From: Mesostigma viride | Taxonomy: Eukaryota > Streptophyta > Mesostigmatophyceae > Mesostigmatales > Mesostigmataceae | Length of the DNA: 52,500 bases | Reading direction: 5' to 3' | Assembly: GCA_009746045.1 (NCBI GenBank) | Contig: RPFO01000412.1 | Span: 1,154,813-1,207,312, forward strand | Part shown: positions 42,601 through 51,095 of the stretch, in pieces | Layout: every line of letters begins with the position of its first letter | How positions within the stretch are numbered: position 1 is the first letter of the stretch | The notes under the pieces: generated by a model | Told to the model about the DNA's origin: nothing | Database searches by the model: none | The model's input: only the letters and a program-made list of their open reading frames with translations | Position numbers and translations under genes: made by a program

Positions 42601-45392
42601 TCAGCGAGGTCAGCGAGGCCCCCCAAGCAAGCATGTTAGACATGCTGTGCCGGCCATAGTTCATGGCACCACATCTGAATGGTGGGCAGGTATTATTGTT
42701 ACGCACGTGTATGTCTAAAGTTGCGACATTGTCAAGGTAAGGATGTGGGTGCGCAGTTTCTAGTACTGTGGCATGCGTGTGTGGGTGATTGCGATGGGGG
42801 GATCTGCATATCAATGTTGGATGAGTACATGGGCCAGTCAGTAAACGGTGGCGTTAGCAGAAGAAATTCTGTCCAAAGCACTACTGCAAAGTCTCCCCCT
42901 GGATTCTGCCCACATTACATAGTGGAGGCAACAACATGTCAGCGAGCAGTCATCAACGATGACGTTGGGTGTGATCATCAGTTGGGTGTCATCATCAGTT
43001 GGGTGTCATCATCAGTTGGGAGGGATTAGACTGCCGAGGTGCACTCGCTTGTGCGCCTCTATGCAACCTCCTCTTTTTCAAATCCCGGTTCTGTTTTCCC
43101 CGGCGGGCCGGGTGGCTCTCCGCTCCTCATGGGAAGGATGTGCGCCGGAAATGTGAGCTTTTTTGTGTGTTCCTGAATGTCAGCTCAGAGTAGAAACCTG
43201 CATTGAGCAGGAAGGAACGGCAGAATAGTGGCATGCATTAGCCTGCTCCAGTCTATCATTAGCTGCCATACACCCATGCCATTGTAGCGAGAGCACAACC
43301 GGATACCCCATCGCATGTGCTGGGGAGATGTGCCCTATGTGGGATGGGAGATGTACCCCATCGCATGTGCTGGGGAGATGTGCCCTATGTGGGATGGGAG
43401 ATGTACCCCATCGCATGTGCTGGGGAGATGTGCCCTATGTGGGATGGGAGATGTACCCCATCGCATGTGCTGGGGAGATGTGCCCTATGTGGGATGGGAG
43501 ATGTACCCCATCGCATGTGCTGGGGAGATGTGCCCTATGTGGGATGGGAGATGTACCCCATCGCATGTGCTGGGGAGATGTGCCCTATGTGGGATGGGAG
43601 ATGTACCCCATCGCATGTGCTGGGGAGATGTGCCCTATGTGGGATGGGAGATGTACCCAACAGATATGTGCTTGTTCCCTGCACGAGAAGTGGTGCTTAA
43701 TTGGGAATGCGTGCTCTTTGTCTTCTCAGTGGGTTGTTGTATGCTAGGCATGTGCACACGTGCGCTTGACTGTTCTTTCGCTGTGTGTCTACACGGTGAG
43801 GTGCCTGCTCCGGCGCGTGCGCTCGATTGTGCACAGGACAAGGCATTGCATGGCAAGGTGGTGGCCGCGCTGGCGGCCGCGGGGTGCCATTTGGCGGATG
43901 TGGAGGAGCGCGTCCGGCGCGTCATCTGGCTATTCCGCTCCAGGTGGGCACGCACGTATGAATATGTGTCTGATTATTGCACCGACGCGTATTAGTGTAG
44001 ATTGATTTCGGTACCTTTGGATCCATGTGATGTTTCAAGAATCAATGCAAGTATGGGTCATAGGGCAGCATCTGCAAATGTGCACGTGCTCCTGACTGTT
44101 CCAGGTGGGTGCGCTGGATGTACGCATTTATGCATGGATGCGCCACAATTGTGCCACAAGCATGTGCGTGCATGTGTGTGTCTATTTGTGTATGTGTAAT
44201 TTTGTGGTGCAAATTCGGTGTTGTGTGCATGTGTGCGCGGCGCCGACAAATGTGCAAGTGCGGTTCTGCTCCGTGTGGGGGTGTCTGCATGTGCGCGCTC
44301 GCATCTATTTGCCGGTGACAGTCTGCTCGTGTCTGTTCGTGTCTGTATGGGGTTTCTGGACGTGTGTGCATACAAGAACCTCGAGTTTGCATGTGCATGC
44401 ATGCATGCCCACATGTCAGGCTTTCACGTACAGCATCACTGCATCGATACCAAGCTTGTTTCAAGAAACCTGTTCAACGCACGGGCCCTTTTCTGACGCC
44501 TTTTACACGCTGGGGTCTCTGTGCTGTGCTTTCCTCCCTTGCGTGGCAGCATCAATCACAAGGAGCCCCTTTCTTCCATAAGAAGTGCGGAGGAGGCGCC
44601 AGCTGGCTTGGCCCAACAAGCGCTATGTGATGCCGACGGGGTAGGTGTGCTGTGCCACCGACGGGTTATGTGTGCTGTGCAAGCGTACTGACAGTGCAGG
44701 GAGCCAGAGGGATTTCTTGTGTACCTGGGTTATCCGGTCTATGTTTCATGTTACAGCCCGCGGCGGCATCAGGGGCATTGGGAGTGCGACCGTATCACGG
44801 TGCATGCATGTGGCACATTGCTGCAAGCAAGTCCTTATAACTATGTAATCGAGTCAGGTTGCACACATGGGCATAGGTGCGGCCCAACCCTCGGTTTGCC
44901 AAGCGTGTGCACCGGTCGTTGATAGCTTGGGCAAAGGTCTTTCAAAAGCGCGAGGACAAAACCAAGCCAAAAGCTTGCTATGCGATGCTTGCTAAATAAT
45001 ACTGAGCACAGAGGGCGAATATTATACTGTTATATGCTAAGAGGCAGCAATCCTGTGCATGGACTAACAGCATTACTAAACGCATGTTGGAGACACCGAG
45101 CACATCCCCAGATCCCACACGCATGCAGATTGCTCCCTTATCTGTGAGGCAGGGCGTTGGAAGGGACAGTGGTAGCCTACGAGGCGGCCCGTGGACCATG
45201 TATGTATTTCTGACGCCCTGGACATGTACTAATGTTACTTCTCATTCCGGTGCGCGCACGAATGCTTTGGGACTCGATCTGTTGCAGGAAGATGAGTGCG
45301 AGCGCAGAGCCTTGCACCCTGTCTGGCTAGCTGTGAAGACTGCCGTTGAGCGATACTCAATATCGTATATACAAAGAAGGTTTCGGTCATAG
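29535..45392 (+). CDS. UBZ4-type zinc finger protein with large unknown domain, 15 exons
   Basis: Exons: 29535-29627, 29788-29982, 30153-30616, 31484-31964, 33223-33303, 34867-34974, 35929-35959, 36532-36603, 37319-37400, 39251-39310, 40321-41201, 42440-42474, 43837-43943, 44586-44640, 45288-45392. GT-AG phases agree throughout: 949 codons plus TAG. Residues 56-75 form C-x2-C-x11-H-x3-C (CPVCGESIFLAFLERHASEC), a UBZ4 ubiquitin-binding finger of the kind in RAD18 and other DNA-damage proteins. NAL-x2-LM motifs occur before and after it. From about residue 250 a W-rich segment (GGGWRCRWEP) leads into a mostly helical region: LKSILQKSVRLCR, FIRRVTIVCLEDA, HPGMPLLMWL, AQFGGMHGDVSML, VWFERYLGHV, IPGLEVEDVPPSAID, HCSNVASDIL, VRRVIWLFRS and LHPVWLAVKTA. 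Exon 11 adds about 260 low-complexity residues. The function is unknown; a ubiquitin-linked nuclear role is inferred. Exon 13's start is the least sure. Confidence 0.8.
30862..31050. repeat. 9 bp (GATTGCTAT)n repeat, intron 3 of the UBZ4 gene
   Basis: About 20 tandem GATTGCTAT units, with a few GATTGCTTT variants at the right end. Because the period is a multiple of 3, all three frames are open on both strands. Confidence 0.97.
31929..32095 (+). repeat. Duplicate of UBZ4 gene exon 4 donor junction
   Basis: The exon 4 end (AACGCGGTCAAC...GCCGTCG|GTGAGT, to 31964) has a degenerate copy at about 32036-32093 (AACGCAGTGAC...GCCGTCG|GTGGCT). The copy also contains matching intron bases GCGCCT and a CGATAAA/TATAAA end. 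Confidence 0.8.
32111..32545. repeat. 31 bp tandem repeat, 14 copies
   Basis: Unit ATATACCTGCCTCGCTACTC followed by TATGATATTAG. Copies differ mainly at one C/T (CTGCC or CTGTC). It lies in intron 4 directly after the duplicated exon 4 end. Confidence 0.97.
32630..32876. repeat. 21 bp tandem repeat, about 12 copies
   Basis: Unit CCTTGCCATGTGTGCTCTTCT, with a CCTGG variant. Open frames in all phases over it (Met-Cys-Ala-Leu-Leu type) are artefacts of the 21 bp period. Confidence 0.97.
33058..33087. repeat. Interstitial telomere-like repeat (TTTAGGG)4
   Basis: Four TTTAGGG units in intron 4, about 135 bases before exon 5. This is the plant-type telomere repeat. Confidence 0.9.
33284..33470 (+). 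repeat. Tandem copies of UBZ4 gene exon 5 donor junction
   Basis: The exon 5 end GCTCCACCTCATCAAG|GTATGC (33288-33309) is echoed at about 33344 (CTTCGCCTCATCAGCG), 33397 (GCTCCACCTCATCAACG) and 33446 (ATTCCACCTCATTAAG|GTAGGC). The spacing is about 50 bases. The last copy keeps a usable-looking donor. Confidence 0.85.
33968..34890 (+). repeat. Copies of UBZ4 gene exon 6 acceptor junction
   Basis: The real acceptor and exon start GCGCAG|GTGGATTTCCGCGAGTTCATC (34861-34887; written here as GCGCAG plus TTTCCGCGAGTTCATC) is echoed upstream at about 34144 (GCGCAGGGGGACTTGCGCGA then GTTCATTCC), 34057 (GTGCAGCCGACTTCCGCGA then GTTCATGCC) and weakly 33968 (TTCGCAAGTTCATCC). The 12 bp array at 34172-34795 separates the last pseudo-copy from the real exon. 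Confidence 0.85.
34172..34795. repeat. 12 bp tandem array (CCTTGTCCTCCC), about 52 units
   Basis: Units alternate TATCCTTGTCCTCCC and TGTCCTTGTCCTCCC in 12-base steps across intron 5. It encodes Asp-Arg-Glu-Asp-Lys or Ser-Leu-Ser-Ser repeats in silico, which are artefacts. Confidence 0.97.
36652..36690. repeat. (TG)n tract, intron 8
   Basis: About 19 TG units, 50 bases after the exon 8 donor. Confidence 0.93.
36789..36908. repeat. 60 bp perfect tandem duplication, intron 8
   Basis: CTGGTGCTTAAACGGCGCAT begins at 36789 and again at 36849, and the whole 57-60 base unit is repeated with no visible change. It is a recent event. Confidence 0.93.
37088..37305. repeat. About 43 bp diverged tandem repeat before exon 9
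   Basis: Five copies of a unit containing AACAAAACACTACATGCCCA with a T/C-rich tail and ATTGTTAAC. The last lies next to the exon 9 acceptor at 37317-37318, so the repeats contribute the polypyrimidine context. Confidence 0.8.
38228..39160. mobile_element. Foldback (long inverted repeat) element in intron 9
   Basis: The left arm (38228-38612) and right arm (38890-39160) are inverted copies. Paired blocks are CGGCTTGTCGGC...CGCTAG-GACATTGGAA near the ends, GGTCCAGTCAGCAGGCCCGGCGGCAAGTGGT, split here as GTCCAGTCAGCAGGCC and CGGCAAGTGGT, and CGCTAGCCAATGGGGTCTCACC-AACGCCGGC near the centre. The left arm also has a threefold tandem of TTACATTGGAA and GTTATAGTGTTGGCGCGATG. There is no coding capacity. 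The element could form a large cruciform. Exact ends and target duplication are not certain. Confidence 0.85.
42195..42330. repeat. About 45 bp diverged tandem repeat, intron 11
   Basis: GGGCGGTTGTTGTACCTGCC-like segments occur three to four times at about 45-base spacing, 110-240 bases before exon 12. Confidence 0.75.
42583..42618. repeat. 9 bp (GGTCAGCGA)n repeat
   Basis: Four exact units, in intron 12. Confidence 0.9.
42962..43022. repeat. 17-18 bp repeat (GTTGGGTGTCATCATCA)n
   Basis: About four units, in intron 12. Confidence 0.9.
43308..43657. repeat. 50 bp minisatellite, 7 copies, intron 12
   Basis: Unit ATCGCATGTGCTGGGGAGAT plus GTGCCCTATGTGGGATGGGA and GATGTACCCC, period 50, with almost no variation. 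The open frames over it are artefacts, but the frame at 43315 runs on into true exon 13. Confidence 0.97.
43935..44130 (+). repeat. Duplicate of UBZ4 gene exon 13 donor junction
   Basis: CCAG|GTGGGCACGCACGTATG at the exon 13 end (43943) is echoed as CCAG|GTGGGTGCGCTGG...ATGTACGCATTTATG near 44101. The copy is degenerate and keeps the donor. Confidence 0.6.
44626..44685 (+). repeat. Tandem duplicate of UBZ4 gene exon 14 donor junction
   Basis: GCCGACGGG|GTAGGTGTGCTGTG (44632-44654) is followed at once by ACCGACGGGTTATGTGTGCTGTG (44657-44679). The unit is about 26-28 bases and covers the last three codons and the donor. Confidence 0.85.
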
Positions 45393-45530
45393 GCGATACT
45401 CAATATCGTATTGTTTTGTTTCGGTCATGGGCGATACTCATTCGCATCGCATATACAAAGAAGGTTTCGGTCCTACCTAGGCGATTCGCAATATATCGTA
45501 TATACAAAGAAGGTTTCGGTCATAGGCATA
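45349..45530 (+). repeat. Tandem copies of the final exon end including the stop codon
   Basis: GCGATACTCAATATCGTATA and TACAAAGAAGGTTTCGGTCA-TAG, the last codons and stop of the UBZ4 gene, are repeated about four times (starts near 45349, 45395, 45431, 45480), with one copy shortened. Confidence 0.9.
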
Positions 45531-46910
45531 ATTTTGATACAGTGCCCGTGAGGTGCATCCTCTAGGCTGCAGCCCCTTTAATTGTATGCATTCCTCGATC
45601 GTGTCCCTTGCTTGTATACATTGACGATCAGTGCAGACCTGACATAGTGCTGGACCATGATCATAGTCCTCCATAACTCTTTAGTACTGGTAGACTAATG
45701 AATTATTGAATTTACACGTAGACTGGTAGATGTTGGTTATTAGTTGGTTGTTAGTAGATGTCTCCATGTACGTAGATGGACATGGAGTTTTTGGAATGGA
45801 AAATTCAGATGCATGTCAGACATGCAGATTTAAAGCAGTATGTATATGCTTGGAAAAGAAGAGTACAAATTCATGTTTTAATCTGCCATGCGAGCTTTCC
45901 CATGCGCATTCTCTTCCTGCACATGTGTCCACGCCCAATCGCTCTTAAACGGACCTCACTGTAGTCATCACGCTTGCATTACCTAACTAACTACGTGTTT
46001 TAAAAGTATGTCTACGTGCGAGTTAATTTCATTGTTAGTAACTTGTTTACCTAATCAGTTGAACACGCATTCTTATATCTGAGGGTACACAAATGTTTTG
46101 AAGGATTGAATGGATACCGGCCTAGCCATGCTTCCATGGGCTGCGCCAAGTGCAACCGATCCGCACAAAGCAGTTGCAGTGCATGTTGCTAGTTCAGTTT
46201 ACGGGAAACACTGCATCGAGTGAGCAAGGTGAAGTCGCCGAGATGTTTTCGTGCAAGGACGTAGCATGCCGCCTAGTACATATGGACCACTTGTAATATC
46301 CATCAGAATCCGTGATCATGACTTAGACTAGAATTGAAAGCCAACCTATGGCTTTATTTTATTTGCTGAATCCTCTCTTGCAATTTAATGTTCGCCTAGT
46401 TAGGCTAACCGCATATCTATAACGATGGTTTTTTAAAGTCATTATTGATGGGATTGTTTAATGGGTATAGAGGTTTTGTTTGTTTCTTAGTAGGTTTTTG
46501 CTGAGGTAGGTAGACTTGTGAGGTACAAACTGATAAAACAAATACGCGCGCAAATACGTACCCGCCTACCGAGTACTGGGTCGCCTGGTACCTGGTAAGC
46601 GAGTTGAACAGCCCTGTTACGTAATGTGTTACCATATGTATTCGTCCCGGTACTTACAACCCGACTGCTATGATTCAGCTGCAGCCTAGCATCAGCTGTT
46701 GTCGACTGGTTGTTGTTGTTGTTGCCAAATGCCCACGCATCAGGCTCTCGTCCTGGCGGACTGGCCCTAGTGACAACTGACTACATACTACATAGGTAGT
46801 AGGTAGTCTATTTGTACACCTTCGTAGAACTTAGAACGGTAGAACATCCTCGGCCCTATCTGTCGGCTGAAATTAATAACTGACCGACTGGGTCACCTTA
46901 ACTGTTATCA

Positions 46911-47111
46911 GGCGGAGCCAATTTTCGGAAGAACCGTCAGGTTCGCCAGAATTGGCGAAGCTTATAAGGCCGTACACGTGAGAAAACATAGGAATAGGGG
47001 ATGAAAATCCGTCAATCCATCCATACATACATCCATCCATACATACATCCACCGAATTTGTCCCGAATTTGCAAGCATAAGGGTGAGGTTCTTCCGAAAA
47101 TTGGCTCCGCC
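46911..47111. mobile_element. MITE-like element with 25 bp perfect inverted repeats
   Basis: GGCGGAGCCAATTTTCGGAA-GAACC at 46911-46935 is matched by its exact reverse complement at 47087-47111. The outer flanks carry a 16 bp direct repeat AATAACTGACCGACTG at 46875-46890 and 47187-47202. There is no coding capacity. It could be a non-autonomous DNA transposon; target duplication is unclear. Confidence 0.75.
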
Positions 47112-47317
47112 GTAGAGTTTCAACGGGCAAGTTGCAAACACGCACGTTACTTGATATGGAAATAAACTAACACCCATTTCACCGGAAATAACTGACCGAC
47201 TGACTGACTGCCTGACGTCCCAACTCCCGACCATTCCCGGGCGGGGTAAAGGACCATGCAACGTAGCCAACGTGTCGAACCTTGATCAATTGAGACAACC
47301 AGCACAGGCCGCAGGAA

Positions 47318-47332
47318 ACCCTAAACCCTAAA
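47318..47332. repeat. Short interstitial telomere-like repeat (CCCTAAA)2
   Basis: AAACCCTAAACCCTAAAC, the reverse strand of TTTAGGG, in non-coding sequence. Confidence 0.8.
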
Positions 47333-48031
47333 CGAGTTACGATTTCCTAGCCCTAATCACAGCCAATAAAAGGCGATTCGCCTGCGTTGGCAGTTGATGC
47401 TGCGGGTCTGCCTCCACAGGAACGGACTACGGTGATGTTAATAATTTATCGTGGGACAAACGAAACGCTGACAGTCATAAGCCACCGGCCACTCTCGGTG
47501 CAGCGCAGCCTCACCGGACTGGAATACACGCACATTTTATCCTACCGTACGCAGTCTTACTGAGGCATTCAATCAAATTCTCAAGTACAGGTGATCCACG
47601 GCACAGGATGATGGACTGCCGTTTAATGAGTAACGCGGGCAAATAATGCACAGAGTTTCGTTACTCCCTCTTGATGTGCTGAGCTGCCCCTATTCATCGC
47701 TCCTCTCGACAATTCAACATCGTTTTGCGCTGCTGTCTCGTGCTCTTGACTTATTCCAACTTGCCGGCTTCATATTGCTTATCTCCCTTGTTGGGAATTT
47801 CCGCTTGAGTTCTGCCACCTTTCTCGGCTTCGCACCGGTTTACGTCGCTTGTTCTGTATACAGTTCAGTTCACCCCGTTTCGAGCCACAGCGTGATCGCA
47901 TTTCAACCATCCAGACTTACGCCCAGCGAAGGCTGGCTGCTCGGAGCTGAGGTTGGGATAAGCCGGCCCAACGGTGCGAGCTCTGTGGTCTTGGCAGCTC
48001 AAGTGGTTGCAGGTGCGGGAGTCAGTTCGTC

Positions 48032-48607
48032 ATGGCTGACTCGAGGAAATGGGGAGAGCAAGGTGCACTCGGGGAAGCGGTCCGCGCATCCTTCCGGGAG
48101 CAGGTGGAAAGTTCTTTAACCAAGGTCTCATCGGACATTATCTCACTGAATGTTGGTGGCAAGTTATTCCAGACCACAAAGACCACCCTAGCTTCTCACC
48201 CAGAGTCCCTTCTGGCGGCCATGTTCGTAAGTGGGGGTGAGCTGGTCAAGGACAGCACGGGCGCCGTTTTCCTTGACAGAGATGGGGACGTCTTTGCGCT
48301 CGTCCTTTCCTTCCTTCGCACAGGCGTGCTCCCGTTAATTGACGACCGCCGGTTGCAGCGTGCGTTTGCTGTCGAATTGGACTACTTTGACATCAAAATT
48401 CCTGGGGAGGGCGCTGGTGACGCCTCGCCCCGTTCTCACGCTGAAGGGAAACTGTATGAGTACGCATACAAGCACGTGGTCTTGGGTCCGAATTTCAGTT
48501 CGGGAATGGATGCTCTGATCAGCAATCTCAAGACCGGATGGGAACTGGTTTCTCAGGGATGCCTTCACGCATCCGTCGTGTTCATTCTGAGAAAGCCTAA
48601 CAGTTAA
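48032..48607 (+). CDS. KCTD-like BTB/POZ (T1) domain protein
   Basis: A single-exon ORF of 191 codons, ATG 48032 to TAA. Residues about 35-120 form a potassium-channel tetramerisation (T1) type BTB fold, with IISLNVGGKLFQTTKTTLASHP (NVGG at 40-43), LLAAMF, FLDRDGDVFALVLSFLRTG and an ELDYFDI end. The C-terminal ~60 residues contain YEYAYKHVVLGPNF and WELVSQGCLHASVVF with no known domain. No membrane segments are present, so it is a soluble KCTD-type protein, not a channel. These proteins form oligomers and many serve as CUL3 ubiquitin-ligase adaptors; that role here is inferred. The frame is intact and no intron is seen. Confidence 0.9.
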   Translation: MADSRKWGEQGALGEAVRASFREQVESSLTKVSSDIISLNVGGKLFQTTKTTLASHPESLLAAMFVSGGELVKDSTGAVFLDRDGDVFALVLSFLRTGVLPLIDDRRLQRAFAVELDYFDIKIPGEGAGDASPRSHAEGKLYEYAYKHVVLGPNFSSGMDALISNLKTGWELVSQGCLHASVVFILRKPNS

Positions 48608-49059
48608 CCCAGCCTTTCAAGCAAGGCATGCGCGCCGTTGCCGGAACTTATGTTGATACTCTTTTCATCTTGATTACTAAGCACGTGACTGTGGCACGTG
48701 GGTGCCAGAACAATGGAACCTCCAACCCCTTTACACAACGAGGAGGGAGGGCGCCCTAGCCGCTAGAAGTTCTCTCACTATACCACAAGTGGGCAGGCCA
48801 CAGAGCGCTCTCTCCGCAGCATGGTGCAGGCGCAACACCATGGGTGCATTACAACCATTCATGCATCTTGATACTGCTCAGGATGTTCAAAATGCCGTGG
48901 GATGCCGGCCCAGCAACGGATTAGCTCCAACAAGCTTTATGGGCAGCACCATTGCATTTCATGGAAACACGCAGGCTGTACCTCCTCTGTTTGTACGCAG
49001 CTCAGGGCAAGGTCATTGTACTTGGACACTAAATAACCTGATTGAACACACAAACACAC

Positions 49060-49065
49060 TCGCAC

Positions 49066-49113
<48 letters not shown>
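49060..49113. repeat. (CA)n repeat
   Basis: About 25 CA units with few interruptions. Confidence 0.95.
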
Positions 49114-49114
<1 letters not shown>

Positions 49115-49470
49115 GTTTGTAAGGATGTCATGCCCATGCAATGCCCAGGTTGGGTGATGCAACCTGGACATCGCCATCCCATGGTGCAATGTCAATGCAG
49201 GGTAGAACGCAGCCATGCATGCCCATAGCCTAACCAGTAGCCAACAGGCATCCGCCAGCCTAGCTATGTGTCTCGCCTAGCACTGCTTGTTTGCTCACGT
49301 CTCCAAAGCAATTCAATGCTCACACGGGACATATTGCACCCACAGGGGATGCTCCGGATCGTTTAGAGTTAGACAGGTCGGATTGAGCACCCTGTGGCAT
49401 GCCTGTGGCGTGAGGGAAGCTAGGGGGGGTCTCCTACCCGTTGTGCACACTCAGGGATTATAAGCACTTA

Positions 49471-49816
49471 GGTGCTCCGTGACTCCCCAACGGGAGCACG
49501 TGTTTAATTAATGCAATGCCCAAAACCCTAGCACTATAATAAGATATTTGAAGAACAATTGTTTCATCGATCAATTCATAGCACAATGGTGGTGGAATGA
49601 TCAATTGCGCCGGCTATCTGTGCCCGCCAGTATGTCTGGCTCGCTAGCGAACTCCAATCACAGGCTCCATGCTGGCCATGCCATGGCTTGCCAGCTATTC
49701 TTGCCAGCTATTTCATTTTCATTCATGTTGTGACTCCCCAACGGGAGCACGAGTTTAATTAATTAATTATTCATGTTTCCAGGAATAGCGCAGTCCCGTT
49801 GGGGAGCCACGGAGCG
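49471..49816. mobile_element. MITE-like element with CTCCCCAACGGGAG hairpin ends
   Basis: GCTCCGTGACTCCCCAACGG at 49474 and its inverse ending at about 49815 (CCCGTTGGGGAGCCACGGAG) face each other. A third copy in direct orientation lies at 49730-49752. Each motif can itself form a hairpin (GTGCTCC / GGGAGCAC). Another single copy, with the same TTAAT and GCTCCGT context, is at 51061. The region contains TTAATTAA runs and no ORF of note. Confidence 0.6.
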
Positions 49817-50816
49817 TTAACCCTTGGATATCATAATTTGATGAGAAGAAGCCTAAATACTTATCTAACTAGTAAGTACTGGTTTTAATTGCATGGGTAG
49901 TCTAGTTTAGGGGGCAGCGCCCCAGTTGGCACGATTGCGGCCCGATGTAGGGTGCCTCCTGACGCTGGTTGTCTCCTTGATGTAGGGTGACACACGCACA
50001 AGATTTCACAAGGGTTTGTTTATCGATTAGTTAATAGCTTGACCAGTTTTAAGTTGAGACAACTAAGAGATCGATCGCAGTGGGGAAGCCGCGTTTTTGT
50101 GCGCGCGCGGGAAGCGTGCTAGGCAAGACCCCTAGGGTCTGGCACACTCTAGAAAGGACCAGAAGGATTGTTTGTAACTAGATAAAGAATAGACCGGTAC
50201 AGCATTGCTTGCACCCATCCATCCATCAGGAGGGGGGACATACCCCCCCATTTTGCTAGCTTGAGCCCACACACTTTTTTGCCATCCAGCGCCGTCCGTC
50301 ACCAGCCAAAGTGGAAAATGGCCGAGCGCACACCTTTGCCAAAATGGGTCCGTCGGGGCGAAACGGAGTGCACGTTGGACGTGTGACATGCACGTGGCAT
50401 GTACACGCTAGGGAGGTACTCGGCACAGTCAGGACTTGTATCTGACGCCACCAATATCACTCCTAGTCACGCCACGTGTCCTATAAATTATGACCATATA
50501 ATTAATTACCGTAGTACGTATATGTGCGCAGTACGTCCACGAGTACCTCACTCCGGGATGTAAGCCAAAGCGCCGGACCAATACCTAGTCTCATGCACGG
50601 TGAGCGCGCACCTTTCTTGAAAACCAGGCGCCGAGTGTGTTTGCCGAGCGCACTCCGGTTCTATTTTCCTCGCGCCGTCCTCAAAAAGCCAACTTGAGCG
50701 CACTCCTTTTTAATAATTCTGGCGACGGGGCGGTTTTGGAGCTCGCTCCGTGTCTGTCAGAGCCCCGTCGGACCAAACTTTAGAGTGGGCAGTTTTGCCG
50801 TGACGTCCCCCCTCCT

Positions 50817-51055
50817 CATCCATCCATCCATCCATCCACCCACCCACCCACCCACCCACCCACCCACCCACCCACCCACCCACCCACCCACCCACCCACC
50901 CACCCACCCACCACCCACCCACCCACCCACCCACCCACCCACCCACCCACCCACCCACCCACCCACCCACCCACCCACCACCCACCCACCCACCCACCCA
51001 CCCATCCATCCATCCATCCATCCGTCCGTCCATCCATCCATCCATCCATCCATCG
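50817..51055. repeat. (CCAC)n array flanked by (CCAT)n
   Basis: About 240 bases of CCCA units with CCAT units at both ends, on the opposite strand sense to the GGGT block at 289-591. Repeat-coded open frames are artefacts. Confidence 0.96.
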
Positions 51056-51060
51056 GGGTT

Positions 51061-51095
51061 AATGCTCCGTCACTCCCCAACGGGAGCGCAAGTTC
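51061..51095. repeat. Solo copy of the CCCAACGGG hairpin motif
   Basis: GCTCCGTCACTCCCCAACGG follows the CCAT array directly and matches the ends of the 49471-49816 element. Confidence 0.7.

Larger units (their letters stand above)
45531..48031. other. Gene-poor region with a MITE-like inverted repeat
   Basis: No gene is recognised in 2.5 kb. It contains the inverted repeat at 46911-47111, a short telomere-like motif at 47318-47332, CATC/CATAC repeats at about 47012-47050 and AT-rich stretches. The last few hundred bases probably hold the KCTD-like gene promoter and 5' UTR. A 157-codon frame at 47646-48119 overlaps the KCTD start in another frame and is probably spurious. Confidence 0.5.

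Noticed and set aside
43308-43657. Possible CRISPR array
   Set aside because: Units are contiguous 50 bp tandem copies with no unique spacers, in a eukaryotic intron. The same applies to the other minisatellites in the window.
44588-44643. Reading RRRRQLAWPNKRYVMPTG followed by a stop as the C-terminus of the UBZ4 gene
   Set aside because: That frame is not in phase with exon 13 through any AG acceptor. The alternative frame joins cleanly to exon 13 and, via GTAGGT at 44641, to the terminal exon at 45288.
47646-48119. 157-codon ORF overlapping the KCTD-like gene start
   Set aside because: It is in a different frame from the BTB domain and has no recognisable features; it is probably 5' UTR sequence.
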